From the NCBI RefSeq assembly GCF_026210795.1, contig NC_089431.1, positions 5,394,001 to 5,458,000 of the forward strand: a stretch of DNA of 64,000 nucleotides, given 5' to 3'. Numbering within the stretch: the stretch's first letter is position 1; the number at the start of each line of letters is the position of its first letter. This DNA comes from Rhizophagus irregularis (Eukaryota; Glomeromycota; Glomeromycetes; Glomerales; Glomeraceae). Positions 25,764 through 40,538 of this stretch are shown in pieces. A model generated the notes under the pieces. It worked only from the letters and a program-made list of their open reading frames with translations, did no database searches and was not told the DNA's origin. The translations under genes were made by a program, and so were the position numbers.

Positions 25764-26073
25764 GTACTGTCGGAATTGCTGAATCGAAATTACGGCATTA
25801 CAAAATATGGATTTTGCCATTTAAATATCAAAACATCAAGATCAGCATTATAGATTTACGGATTACAAATTATCTACGGCATAATAAAAAAAAATATTTA
25901 CTTTCTTTGTGTAATTTTTGTATATTTGGCATAAATAATCACGGATTACGTCATTACGACATAAAGATATACGAACAAGTGAACTTTTCAAAATTTCCTG
26001 AAAATATTTGAATAATTTATTGGAAATATTCATGAATGTTTTACATTTATTTTACTACAGGTCTGATATATAT

Positions 26074-29000
26074 TTAAAAATCAAATCTTTTTAGATTTTT
26101 TAATTTTTTTCTAGTTCCAGTAGTTGAAGGTGTAGTAGAAATGTTTTCTTTCTTGGTTTTCTGTTTGTAAAAATCAACAAATTAATATAAAGTACTTTAG
26201 AAATTTTAGCAAATTAAAAAACTTAATACGAATAAAATACCTCAATTTCTTCAACAATAAAGACATAACAATTATAAGCATGTGATACTAATAAGTTAGT
26301 AGGAAATGATACTCTAATAATCTCTTTATTAATATCACTTGTCCATAACTCTAAAGTAAAATCCAAGAAATATATTCTTAAATTTAAATTTTCTATATTA
26401 GTATCGATTAATAAGAATCTATTAATAAATCTCTTTAAGGCAAGAGCAAATGCTTTAGGAGAAACAAGTTGATGATTTATAAAATTATTAATTGAATCCT
26501 TAATTTGTTGAGTCAATGGAACTTTAAATTTATCATCAATAGTATGAATTGTAGAATTAGTAACTTGTTCTTCTATTAACTCATATATTGCTATAACATA
26601 TTTTAAGGGAAATTCTTTCAAGATATCAATGAATGTTATATTATATCTTGCTAATTTAAGCCATTGATTAATAAAATCAATAATGAGTATATTATTATTC
26701 TTAATTGATAATTCTTTGATTAGACAAAGAATTTTTTCAAAAAGAAACAATAATTCATGCAAATTGATTGAATTTAATGAATTCTCTAAAATTAAAGAAT
26801 TTGATGGTTGAAAAATTGCTAAAATTAATAACATTTTATCAATTGGGATAGGTTCTTGTGGTAATATATTTTTAATATCGGAAATAATTCTTATAGAATT
26901 ATAAAATATTTCATGTTTAAATGTAAAATCTTTCAAATAAAATCCAGTATCTTCCTTTTCAATATAAACTTTATCATAAACTAATTCTTTAACAAGTATC
27001 ATTTCAATTTGTTGTAAATCAAAAATAAAATTTTTCTCATCTTTTCTTTGGCTATAATTTAAAATCTTCTTATTATCCTCATTTATAAAGTTAGTATCTT
27101 GCATTTGAGACAATTTAATGGATTTGATATAATAAGGTGAATCTTCTAAAAATTTAAGATTTTTACATTTTCCAATTGGAATAGCGAGAGCATTATCCAA
27201 AAACTCATTATGAAATTTGATTAACCATTCCAAAATTTTGCATAAATAATTTCCTCCTTCCTTTCGCTCAATTAAACTAAAAATAACAGGACGTTCGAGA
27301 TCCATGTACAATTCCTCCGGTTGATTTTGATTAATATTAGTGATAACAGAGTTCCAACTCAAGGCAAAGTCTTCAAATAAAGATTTTAAATAATTTCCAT
27401 TATTAATATCATCCATTGATTCCTTTTCGATGTATTCCTTAAACGTTATAGTTTGAGCTGATTTTCTGGTTAAAACATATTCAAGTTTGGAATTTATAAT
27501 CTTTACAAATCTAACGATTGGATATAGGTGTTTTATAAGCTTTAACTTATTATAATTACTAATATACGCAGATATAAAGGGATAATCATCCGAATTTTTA
27601 TTAAAATCACTATTATAAAAAGTACTGAAATCTCCAAAATTCACTTGTTTAATTGAAGTCCAAAATTTCGGAAGAAAATTAATTTCATTTTCATTTTCAA
27701 TCCATGGAAAATCTTCCTTTAATTTCTGAAGTTGGTTTATATCTTCTTGTTGCAAGCGTAATTCAAGTAAAAAATATGATCTGAGAGATTGAATAAACGA
27801 ATGATCAATAATAACGCATTCATTAATCTCTTTAACTAGTGATCTGGATAAAGAATTATCCTCTTTTACATAATTGTCCCAGAACTTAAATATAAATTCT
27901 TTTAGGAGAGCTACTGAAGCTATTTGTTGCAATGGAAAATCTCCTTGTTTAGTAAAAGTTTCAATTGAAAATTTGAAATAAGGTGACAATTCTTTTAAAT
28001 CAAATTCAGTAAAAATATTTTGAATAATTTCACAGCAAAGTTCCGCCATACTATTTTCAGAATCTTTAATTTTGAGATTTTTATTAATCATAATTAATCG
28101 ATTTGAAAGTTGTAAAGCTGCTTCAGGGTTTTTAATCAGGGTGAAAAAGATTTTATCATTGTGTTGATTTTCAGTGATAAATATTTTTTCAATTATTACA
28201 TTAATTAATTGAAATGGTTTTCGATTAAGTATATTTTTGTAAATAATCAGTCGTATTTCAGATTCTATAGGAATAAGGTCAAGAATTCTCATAATAAAAG
28301 ATCTAATATGAGTTGAATTATTATTATAATCTAAATCATCAAATATAAACTCAATAATATCAACGTTAATAAGTTCTTGTTTTTTGGCAGTTTTTCCTAA
28401 ATTAATCACCTCTTTGATTTTTTCTAACGGAATAGTATTGATTTTAAATAGATCACTACATATAAGCAATAAAGAAAGGATTGCCGAATTTTTTGTGGTA
28501 TTGATTTTATTGCTTAACGATAGAATAATACTCATCTTATGTTCCCATTCATCATCATTGTTGCAAATTTTTTGTAATATAAAACCAATTGATTCTTTAA
28601 AAAGATATTGATCAAGTGTGCCATACACAATAAATTCTTCTTGTATTTTCGTAATAATAGACGGAAAATTTTCAACCAATTGTAATTGTGTTAAAATATT
28701 ATCTCTATATTTCCACCAATAAAGATGAAGGAGAAATGGATCATTGACTATTTTGTCTCCAACTAAATTCCTTAAAATGAAATCTAATTCTTTTTTACTC
28801 TTTAGTTTTCTAGTAGTAGAGTAAGTTGATAATATAATCTTAATAAAATCATTATAATATAATTCTGAATATCTTTCCAAGTTTTCAAAAATTGGGTTGA
28901 CAGAAAATATATTACGTAAATTATTCTTGAAATCTTCAATATGTTCTTCAATTAATTCTTCATGTAATTTTTTAGTGTTGTTATTAATATTTTCCGGGTC

Positions 29001-32000
29001 TTGACTCAATATATATAATTCTTCTTCATAATAATCTTCATAATAATTAATTTGATTCATAATATAATATGAAAATGGAAATCCTAGTTCATTAACTGTT
29101 GCACATGGCATTATATATTTCGAAGGTTCTGCTTTTGATAAATTATTTATATTGATTATTGTATCGTCCATTAACATTTTTTTCCATAAATCACACAACT
29201 CTAATTTCATTTCAGATTCTTCATTATTTTTAATAGTGAAAAATGTTGCTGTTGCTGATAACTTTTCAAGTGAGTATAAGATTTTTGCTATCGTTTGTTT
29301 AATAGTTGTCTTTACATAATTCTGCAATGCTAACGAAAAGGATCCAAACTGGTTTAAATAATCTTTGTTATAAGCTGTTTCAAATTGCCAATCTTCACAA
29401 TTTAGAAAAATCCATTTGAAAGTTTTTGTTTTTATACATTGAATAAAATTGGTGTCGCTCAATATTTCTTTGTATAACATCCTATCAAATAAAAAGTATA
29501 TTTTAATATTTTATCTATCAAATTAACATTTAAAAAAATTTCATACCTGCTGTAACTTTCATTAAAGGGTCGATATTCTATACATGAAAAGAACCACAAT
29601 AATTCATCTTTAAAGAGTTTTTCAAATGGCTTAGTAGAATTGATTATTTTCTTAAAAATTTCTGAATTTATTATATCATGTAAAGAACAATCCAATAAAT
29701 TACGTAATTGTATCTTTTGGTCTAAGGATTCAATCGTAATCTGTTTCCAGCCACACATGAAATTAAAGGGTGTTGAAGTTGAACTTTGATGTTCTCGGTT
29801 AATATGAAATATAATGCACGAATATTTCATAGGAATAGAGTGTTCCATTTGACTTTTCTTTGAAATAAATTCATTTCGGAATTGTTCAATAATAAATTTA
29901 GCCAACTTAATCATACAAATACAAGTAATATCATATTGAAGAATTAACAAATGGTCGGTTGATTCTAACCAAAAATGTTTTACCTACAATTGTATTCAGA
30001 TTAGATCAAAATTTTATAAATTAAAATAAATAAATGAATAAATAAATATAAAGTTATATTTACCCAGTTTGAGAATTGAATTTCAGTTCTGAAAGTTGAC
30101 AATCTATTTACTTGACATTTTACAAGTCCTTGTAAACAAGATTTGACATCCATATTAATATTTGAGAATGTGTTAATAATTACTAAATTTTCATTTGATG
30201 CTGCCAATGATTTTTCTTGACTGAATAACGCGAGAAAATAATCATAAAGACTATCATGATGCTGTTGATGGAAATAAACATGTTTCCACCGATTAATTTC
30301 ATCTCGTTGTAAAGCTGATCGTTCAGCTCTTATGGCCCCATCAGAAGATGCTATTGCAATTAAACATTCCTTGCATTTTTCTAAAATCTCATCATCATCG
30401 GCTTCAGGATTATTCTTTGTAATATCGATAACTAAACTTAGTAAGGTTTCATCCTTATCGAACCCAATGAATAGATCCTTCTGGGTGAGTTTATTACGTA
30501 GGGTTACTTGATTAACTCCAACCAAAGTTGTCATTTGTTTTACCCAACTGTCTAAATGTTGCACAAGGTCTTTTTGTCTATCATCAAGTATGTCACTAAT
30601 CGACATTTTTTGTTTTTCAAATCGACTAAGTAGTGGAGGATCAGCTGAAGGCAAGTTCTTTTCATCCATGACAAGAATACATTTGAAATTCGGTGAAACA
30701 TTACTGACAGATATTAATTAAAATATTATTTAATCTTAATTCGAAAACATTATCAAACTCTTAATTAATTTATACGTAAATAGACAACTTACAGCATAGG
30801 ATTGGCGTGAGCTCCAAGTGCAACTCGTGTAAAGTATTTTGGATTTTCCTTGTCACCCAGTACAATATAATTTTGATTCCATAAATCGTAAAGACTCCCT
30901 ATTATGCAAAAAATAAAATTTTATTTCTTTAATTGAAGAATTTCATGCTGGAAATTGCATAATTGAATGCTAATAAAATTAAGAAATTACTATAAATTAT
31001 TTCCAAGTCTGTTAGAATTAATGGTTTTCCTATCTCAACACACATCTGGATATAAAAGTAAATAAATATATCAGTAAAAACGTGGCAATAAATAGATTGA
31101 ACAAATAAATTTCTCTCAGTTGATTTTTTTTTTACCATGATTCTACTTAAAACACTGTAAGAATAATCATCCTGGTCATCAGGAAACTGTGATCCTAAAA
31201 TTACAATGGGATCCAAATCTCTTCGTTTAAACTGATAAGTTAATAAATCTACTATCGAGTTACTTTTACTGATAATCATTAAATGACGTGCATCAGGATC
31301 ATCTAAATTTGCATCGATCAATTTTTCAACAGGAGTTGGTTTATATAACCATGGTTTATGATTATTAAATGTCTTGAGTACGTTTCCAAAATATTTTTCG
31401 TACAATTTATCATTTTCTGTTCCCCCAAAACTGCGATCCAATGCCATTTGAATATTCTCTGGGGTCATTTCATCTAATGAAAGCCGTTTGACCAATGCGT
31501 AATAGTCACGAAGACCATGAAAGTTAGGCAAAGCTTGACCATTTTTTTCATAATCCATATATGCTTTAGCTAAAGGTTCTAAAGCGCCTTTTTGTCCATG
31601 TCCAATAACCCCTGTTTTCAATAAGCATTCAGCGGTGTCAACTAAATCATCTAAACTAAATTGTGGCCTATAAAAAAGAGATATATTCATTTACGGTATA
31701 TAAGAAAATTTAGCAAAATTTTTACATGATATAATACCTCTGAACAAGTAATGCGCGGCTACTCATACTATTATCTGGACGCCAATTAGATATTCCTATC
31801 ACCGAAACAGTTGGTCCTGTGGCCGGATAGCTTGGCTCAAGCAGAGAATGAGGACTCGTACCAACTAATAAAATCACAACGAATGAATTCGGTTAACTTC
31901 AACTAAAAAAAAATAGATCATAAGGAAAGTGAAAATCACCATCATCAAGTAAAACAACACTAATAACTGGAAATTGCTCGGAGGTCGTTTCTTGATATTT

Positions 32001-35000
32001 ATTTGCCTTATCAAAAACCTTTATTATACAGTCAGAAGTTGAAGATGACGATCCTTGATGTGGAATTAAATAAATCTGGGGTAGCTTTCTAAAATATTTA
32101 TCATTTGAATCAGATCCACGTAAATTCGAATTTATAAGACGAATTGCCAAAGATTTCGAAGAGCCCGGAACCCCTATAAGGAACAAGGGGGTGCGTGTCA
32201 AAATGCATACAATCATAACCAAAACATTCTCTAATAAGGCTTCATTGTTAGCTGTATTAGGTGGACATTGCATTCTATTAATATAATCCTCCTGTTCTTC
32301 GCGTATAATTTTAGCAAACATGTGTTCTCCTATATAAACTTTGTGATTTTGTAATATTTGTCCCATTTTACGACGATATTGTTTACGTGAATTTTCGTCA
32401 TATATTCGAGAATGATAACAAAGACTAAGTGCTAAAACATAAGTTCTGGTCAGTTTAGTCGGATTTCCAGATGGTGGATATTTATGTTCCTTCTTGTAAG
32501 CTGGACGTTTTATAAGAGAATTATAAAAGAACTTCACCAATGTTATAGCTCGTTTAACATCGCGTAAGCTAACACTGTATGGTTCTTCAACTTTTCGAAT
32601 AAATTTTTGAGAAGCAAACAAGAGTTCAACAAATACGGGATGTCCTAAACTTTTTAAATCTTTAACCATTATTTCAATATATTTCAATTCATCATCTGGT
32701 TTTAAAACATCATAGTCCCATACATAATCTAAAACTTGACTGGGAAGTGGTTTTACTTGATAAATAAGATTACTTTGTTCTTCTAACTTTTTATTTGTCA
32801 AACAAGCTTCGTTTTGCATCCTTTTGCGAAAACGGTATGGATTACAAGTAGCAAATAGCCGAATATTTTGATGTATAGGTTTTCCCTTATAAACTCTGCT
32901 AGATATTAAATCTGCAAGTAAACCTATATAATTACACGTGTTGATTTCGTCAAATAATATCCACACTTTACTATTTTCTGCTATTTTCAAGGCATTATCC
33001 ATAAAGATTGTAATAGCCCGTCCATCAATTCCAGCATGAAGATTAAGAATTTGAAATGGAACTTCAACTACCATAGCTAGATATGCAATTAAACTTGTCT
33101 AAGGAAGAAATAAATAAAATTGAACAAACAAAAAAATAACAAGTAGTTAAAAAATCGCATCCTATAAGCCATAACAACAGAATAAAAAAAAAAAGTACTT
33201 TTCCGCATCCTGCTTCACCACAAACTACTACTGGAATGTTTGCACGCTCTCTTAAAAGCATTAAGATCATTTTTATTAAATTATCACAAGATAAAGCATA
33301 TTCAGGAAGGTTTAATTTTTCTGCTGAATTTCGTGTCATAGATTCTAACTTTGCGAAAAGGGCATTTTGAGACATTAAATTATAATCATCTAATTCCCAA
33401 TTGGTTTGGTCTCCAATTACTTGACTTTTTAGTAAATTTTTAATGTCATCATGAACCTTTGTTCTGTCACGATATAAAATTGACATTATATCTGAAGTAT
33501 TGGAATTGAAAAATAAAATAGGATGATTTGAATCATCCCATTGAACAATTGTACTAAGATATTCATTTTCGCCATTTGCATAAGTCTCAGATTCTAGTTG
33601 TGATTCTTTTATCTTAAAAGATCTGATTGCAAAATCTTTTGAGACATTTATTAAAGTCCTTAATATTGTAGTTTTAATAGTCGCTTTAACAATTAATTCT
33701 AGATTATTAATGGTAAGGAGTTTACTTGATGATAATCGTACTAATTGATCCGCAAGGACATTGACAAACATTTCAACAAATCGAAATGAAGAAATATCTT
33801 CAGCATTGTTATTAAAAAGATATTTTGCAATAAGATATTGACATCGTGCCGCTGGTTTTATTTCTTTATCTGGTTGAAAAAAGATTTCTTTTGAATCAAT
33901 TTCGTTACGATCTAATAAATCCAAATAATTACAAGTAATTTGGATTGGACTATAAATTTCTTGTGAAACTATCAAATTTTTGATATTCCAGGTTAAATGA
34001 TTGAACGATAAATATCTTGTCATAGGAAGAGAATTAAGTAAATCCTGTTTTGTATTTGAGGATATTTCGATAAATATATGTATAGGTGTATCAGATAAAG
34101 GTAAGCAAGCTATGTCAACATCGGTAAAAACCATGCCCAAAGTTAATAACTCAAACAAGAACATGTTAACATCCTCAGGATAGTCCACCGACACTATGTT
34201 GATATGTAAGCTTTCTACGGGTTGAAGTTTAAAATTTTTGAATTTCCGTACAAGCAACCTGAATTCCATACTATCACTTATTAAAAAATTACGTGGAATT
34301 TTCTTTTTAATAGAACTATCCTCCTTGATCCATTTAGTTTTTCCTTGCCCAGATAAGTCAGATGAAACACGTATAACATTCTGACACAGTTCTTTATAAA
34401 TTTGATTCATAATTTTGTCATTTAAACCATTAGTTGCATGCATATTTGAAGATAATTGATCTAAAATATAATGACACATTTCATTTTCATTTTTGTAATA
34501 AATTAGCGCCAAACGATATTCCTTCTTTTGACTTTGCATTGACCTAATTTGATTAACTAAATTACGTTGTGAATTTAAATTTAACACTTCTACATTTGCA
34601 ATACAAAATAATTGACCTCCATATCCATTATTTGATGCGAAGGAACTTCTTTTTATGAAAATTGTAAGTTCTTCTATAGTAGTTAAAGAAGTACATATCA
34701 AAAGCTGCCATGATTCGGGGTAATATCCGTGATTAGCATATAATGACATAATAATGTTTGGAACTCGTGATTTATCATTACAAGTAGCAATAAATAATTT
34801 ATTTTTTGTAACGACATCTTGCATTACACGCTGTTCAACAGCATCAAATTTACGTGATCGCTTTGGAATATTTCTGAAAATTCTTTCTAATTCATTTCCG
34901 ATTTCACAAAGGATTTCAAAATAATCTTTAGATTCACGTAAAATTCTTTGTACATCTCTATGAGATGGTGATAATTGGGCTTTGCTATTTACAAATCTAA

Positions 35001-38000
35001 TTAATGCTTTACATTCTTCTTCATTTTCTCTATCCGAAACTTCTGATACAAAATAATCATATAACGCCAAAACATGACGAGCTGATAAGAATGTTAAATA
35101 GTAACATTTTTTATGCGCATGATCTATCATTGATTGCCTATAATTTTTTAATTAAACTTATTAATTTATTTTATGATAAAAATAAAAAAAATTCAATTCA
35201 AATAAAACATTTACCATTTCTTAAGTTCCTCCTTTAAAAATTTAAGATAATCATTCATATTGTCTGTTCCCTGTAATTTCTTTTCAAACTTTCTATAGTC
35301 AAAATGTCCCGTTTGCATTAACATAGAAACAATGCTAACTATTTCTCGTGCAATATCAACTTGAATAATAAACTGTTTCATTGCATATTTGGACGTTTCA
35401 GCATCATTATCATTCATCATAGTTATATTATTTTTGTTTGTAATAAAAAGAGCTCGTTCACGCAAATTCAAAATCTCATTAAAATTGCACATCTCATTGA
35501 ATTTAGGACACTGTAAAGAAAATAAGCACTTGTCTTCTATTTGATCATATACAAATACAAAAGTTCCATTATGTACAGCATTTTTAATTTTTTCCTTAGT
35601 AACCTTTCCAGGATTTTGGCTACTTTTACATAATGCGATCTTTTCTCCTATATTATGATTCTTTCTTATAACAATTAGTAATTCCTTCAACAAACCAGCA
35701 ATAGATTCTATATTTTTATTCATAAGAGAAAATAAACATTGCTTAATTTGAATAAGTGATGAAATTCTAGTTTCTTCATCTGAATAATATTCACAATTAA
35801 TTAAATTTCTGGTATCAAATTCTAAATTTTTCTTTAAAAAACACACTAATTCGTCAGCATTCGACAACTCTTTAACCAATTTCCAGCAATCTTGATTAAC
35901 ATCAGATAGATTTCTATTAAGGTAATCAAAAAAATTACACATTTGCCCAAGTTTCATTGTATCATCTTTCAAAATACGAATTGATTTTGATAGCCAATCA
36001 TCTTCATTATGCAATACTCCAAAATTTTTTACTACATTTTCTAAATTTATCAATTGTTCAATCCAATGGGGAATTCTTAATAAATTATTAAGGGCTTGTA
36101 CAAATTGCTGATTTTTATTTTTATAACCTATTAAATCGAGTTCTGCGTTAACATCCGTGATGTTGTTCCAAAACAAAGACGTATCAGAGCATTTAAGTTT
36201 TTCCCATTCCTTCAATTGTTTACAAATAGTATCATATCTTTCAAAAACAACTGGTATTAATCTTTGCGATATGTATTCTACTTTTATTGCACCAGTATCT
36301 TCTCGGATGCAAGTCTCAAAGACATTTTGAAAAACTTGAGATTGATAATATTTGTAACAACGTCTTACATTGTCAAACATATTCTTCCAATAATTTGATA
36401 CCATTAATTGTTTTAATTCTGAATTTTGCATATTTCGAATAAAATCATTTCTATCTATTACTTGAGCACTTGAACAAAATTTGTCAAGAAATTTGATGAA
36501 CATCTCGATTTCAAGTTGAAAATATTTTCTAAGTTCCGCAATTTCTTCTTGAGAGATTATCACGTCATCCATAGATTTGTTTTTACCTATAGTTTCTTCA
36601 AAATATTGAAATATTTGCTCGTCAGAGTATTCCAATAGTAATTGTAATAATCTCATATTTATCCTTTTTTCTAAAAGTAATCTGTTAAGTTCAGTGATAG
36701 ATGTTTTAATACGTTGAATATAAGCGTTTGCACGGAGTTTTTCAATGTTCCCGGTTGCATTTAATATAATAACCCATAACTTTCTAGAATTCATGATATT
36801 TATATACTGATCGGATAAATAATGTTGTAGTCTAGTCATGATATAGCACAAAATATCTTCACACATCCTAAATATTTTGTTTCACGTTAATAAAAAAAAA
36901 TATATAATCACAAATAAGGATAGTAAAATGAGCTAAATACTTACGCATTTGGAATCTCTAGCGTTTTTTCTTCACAATTGCAAATCAAGAATATTCTATT
37001 AATCAACGGTTCAATTTCTTGAATAACTTTATTCAATGTTTCTTTAACAAGCTCCAAAAATAATTCTTTTACTTTTTGTTCTTTTATCTGGGCTATAAAT
37101 TTTATTGCACCAATTATCTGAGATTCTGAACATCCCTTTACCCTATCTAAAGTAATTATTGTTAAGTTCTCCCAAATATTTTTCCGGTGACCAAGCAAAG
37201 GATGCATACGTTCTAAATGTTGAAATACCGAAAATATAAATATACTTTTATTGGTATTATTACTATCTAATTTGTTTAAAAGAAATATGAACCAATTTTT
37301 AGAAATGTTTGGCATCTTTTTTTCTTTTGTATCTGAAAAATCCCTACGAAACCAGTTGTCCAAAATTTCAGGAAATAAAGTTAATAGTTCTAAATTACAG
37401 GATTGAGACACAAGTTCCAATAATTGTATGATATCTTCTCTGTTCCAATTTAAACTATCATTTTGAATAAGCATTCTTATGGCATTAATATTCGGATCCG
37501 TCCACTTAGCAAGTGGACTTTTAAGTAAAAATAAAGAATGATTTCGAAAAACTTCAGTAACATTACCCTGGAGATTTATTGGAACCCTTTTAAAATGATT
37601 TTCTAAATTAACAGCATTATCATAAGAAATATTCTTTTGAATTTGATCAATTAAGGAATTGAGAATGCTCTCATCAATTACGCTATTATGGAAAAGTATA
37701 TCGTTCCATAATTTGAAAAGTGAGTCATTATTATGGCATAATTGGATTAACCACTATCAAAAAGAAAAATTATGAATGAAAAGACGGACTCTGATTACAA
37801 CAAATAATAGTAATAATAAATAGTTAATATCTTTACCTTCGCAAGATTAATGTAAATATCAAATTCAATATTCTTAATATAAGGACTGATCATTTCCGCC
37901 TCCTTTATAAATGTCGCCAATAAATCATCGTCATGATACTTTAGTGCTTTTAAACGATTGACAAAGGTATATCCAGGATCAACGTCCGCCGCTATTGCAA

Positions 38001-38739
38001 ATTTCTTAAGCCAATTAAATTGATATTGAAAGGCGTTATGTTGAATTAAAGTTGTAAACGCAATATGCATTTGAACCTTTACATCTGAAAATTTTTCCTG
38101 ATTATAGTTGTCAAGTGCATCAAGCAATAATTCAGATAGAAAGAATTTTGGTAATTCATAATTCGAATCCTGTCTTGAAATATGATACCCTAGAAGAAGG
38201 CATAAAAAAAGACGTTTTTCTCTCAATTTATCATCAATATGGTTGTTGATGAATTCGATATTTGATACGTTAACTGTAAGCTCATTATGAAGAGATAATA
38301 AATATTGATATTCAGTAACTTTGTCTTTAAGGTTGTAAGATCCAATAGAATTAAAAATATAATCTACAAATGCATAATCTTGAATGTCATTGAGATATAT
38401 AACGTTATTTTTCCATATGGCAAATTGATTATTTCTTTCAATATCCAATATACGATTATCTTTATCGTCATTTCCTTCAAATATGAATTTTTCACTTTTC
38501 TTTGGTACGTGAATAGCAAATCTATACATAATATCATCTTTTTCTAATAAATTGGACAAGGAAATGGTTATCGGTTCAGATTGCCAATAAGTTGGACTTT
38601 CGAGGAATGGTTGACGAAGTTTTACGATAGGGTTTTCCCAATAACCTAGTTCTTTTCTATTGCCGAGAACTATGGGTTGCCCGACTTTTTCTATTCCTTC
38701 CGGTAAATGGATGTGAAATGTAAATATTTTACTTTCCAT
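26074..38739 (-). CDS. RNF213/mysterin-like giant AAA+ protein
   Basis: Thirteen exons join in phase (upstream to downstream): 38739-37837, 37753-36945, 36867-35215, 35137-33199, 33098-31940, 31864-31738, 31667-31136, 31045-30991, 30898-30793, 30703-30064, 29983-29547, 29481-26241 and 26160-26074. They give 3895 residues. Residues about 5-110 form a CBM20-like domain (LPEGIEKVGQPIVLGNRKEL). A long helical arm follows. AAA3 has Walker A GEAGCGKT (1762-1769), Walker B WILFDEIN (Asp1818-Glu1819) and ATCNPYR. AAA4 has GVPGSSKS (2077-2084), then VVLLDD (2153-2154) where family members have DE, and a gap of about ten residues before HSLLEPSYP. PPLLSRFEKQ follows, then a long helical C-terminal region. 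No RING or other CxxC cluster is visible, so E3 activity by a RING is not supported. The 29-codon basic last exon is less certain. An upstream 5' exon (acceptor-like CCCATAG before the ATG) is possible. Confidence 0.88.
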
Positions 38740-40262
38740 GGGATTATCTTTTCCTATGGGAAAAATATAAAAAAAAAAATTTTTACTATTTCGTTGCACA
38801 ACTAATGAACTAAAAATTAGAGTTAATAAATGGCAGCACTTTAAGTAATACAGTAACAGTAATACATTGGCGTCAAGCTTCCTAAAAAGTTAAAAGGCTG
38901 TGAAAGTCAATTAATCATGAAAATCTTTCCTTTTATAGATAATTCCTGGTGGAAAACTATTACCTTTTTTGAATTTATCATAATTTCGGCCCACAACGAT
39001 CGGAGTGACAATCAGGAATCTACATTAAAACGTTTGAAAAGTTTGATTGTGATAGGCAATTATATATTGGATTTAATCAATAATGAAAGATTTTTTTTGA
39101 AGTAAATAAACTAAGGATATTTAGAAATTTTGTTTATAACAAAAAGAGAAATTTGATTCGGATTGAGTTTTTTAATTTCTCTCTTTTTTATATTTGAAAA
39201 GAATTTTTAAATTTACTATATCTTAAACAAAAAAAACTTTATACAATATTTCACTTAATTAAAAGATCTTTCAGTTAAATTATAAATATGATGTAAACAT
39301 ATTGTTCCTTAAAAGATAATATTTACACTATAGGTGCTTATATTCTCTATAAACTTATTGCCACCCACCAAAATATTAAGTTTTATTATTTTTTGAAAAA
39401 CAATCTATTTTCATAGTATAAAGCTTGCTATGTTTGAAAATGCTAAATTTCTGTTTATTTTAGTAGCGCTAATTTTCAGAAGTGTTTTAACTCGGATATC
39501 AAGCTTTTTTAAATATGCTCGTAAAGGGGTTCAAGAATTTTGTGTTACATTATATACACTAAAAGTTAACTTGAAATTTTCGATTTTATCGGAACATAGG
39601 CTGATATTACGAATATGTCAATTATGATTTAAATAGCTTTTTTCCAGCGTAACCAGCGTAACCTGGGATATTTGCATATCCATATAACCCATCTGTTTTC
39701 ATTCTGCTAAAAGACAACTTTTTTTAGTGGTAAAAGCACTCCTTATACACACTTATACAAAAATTCAGCTTCCGGAACATTTGTTAATGTCAACTGAATG
39801 TAGTAATTCCGACTGCCGATTTAGCAGATAGGTTTTAACAGTAATGATAAATTTAACAATAAAGAAAATTACAAAGAGACTTTTCATTTGAAACTTTCTG
39901 CGTTTTATTAATGAAAACAACTTTGCTATCATACGAATTTTAACTTTAAACATAGATTATCATTTAAACTTTATTACAACTTTTAACTATTGTAACAACT
40001 AGCTAAAACTAAAACAATAAATGTAAAATCAATTTTAACATTTAGTTTCAGTTAAGTCAGCATCGTCAGCATCACTAATTTTATATGAGTTGGCATAAGT
40101 AAGTTTGTTAGAATCATCTGACTAATAAAATCGGATCAAAAAATTCAATGAGTAAATAATGTTTATATCTATCATATGACCCAACGCGAATCACGCGTAG
40201 CGTAAATCAATCACAATCAATCACTAATCAAAAACGCCATAATTTTTCATAGTATAAATGGG
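38740..40262. other. Intergenic, no firm gene
   Basis: Upstream side of the giant gene and AT-rich filler. A short minus-strand frame at 39765-39890 begins with a signal-peptide-like MKSLFVIFFIVKF, but it ends after about 40 residues and has no other support. Confidence 0.4.
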
Positions 40263-40538
40263 ATGTTGTCATGGATTATTTTCGGCAAAACCGCCCGTCC
40301 AGATTTCAAAATATCCTTTATGGATGAATCTCGTCAACTAGAAGAAATACTAAACACTCTCGTAAATAAAAATGATGAGGAGGAGGAGCAAATAAGCGTA
40401 AAACGATTATTAAAGGGCATTAAGGCATGTAATAAATTTTTTATTTAATGTACATGCACAAATCTTATGGTTTCAGCTGGAGCTCTTCAGTTACAATGCA
40501 AAAGTTCTTTGGGTTGCACCTATTGTAAGGTCGGTTGA
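40263..40538 (+). CDS. Possible small two-exon gene, unknown
   Basis: ATG at 40263 opens a coding-looking frame (MLSWIIFGKTARPDF, then acidic and basic helices EEEEQISVKRLLKGIK). A GT at 40429 and a TTTCAG acceptor at 40471-40476 join in phase to a short exon ending CKSSLGCTYCKVG, giving 75 residues. TATAAAT lies a few bases before the ATG, which is too close for a normal promoter. Sequence downstream to about 41150 is less AT-rich than its surroundings and holds broken open stretches, so this may be the start of a larger decayed gene. No family recognised. Confidence 0.3.

Noticed and set aside
38917-39105. 62-codon open frame next to the RNF213-like gene
   Set aside because: Looks like chance openness; no motif, and lies where the promoter of the giant gene is expected.
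39765-39890. Possible small secreted peptide on the minus strand
   Set aside because: Only a hydrophobic start supports it; no promoter, splice or conserved-Cys evidence.
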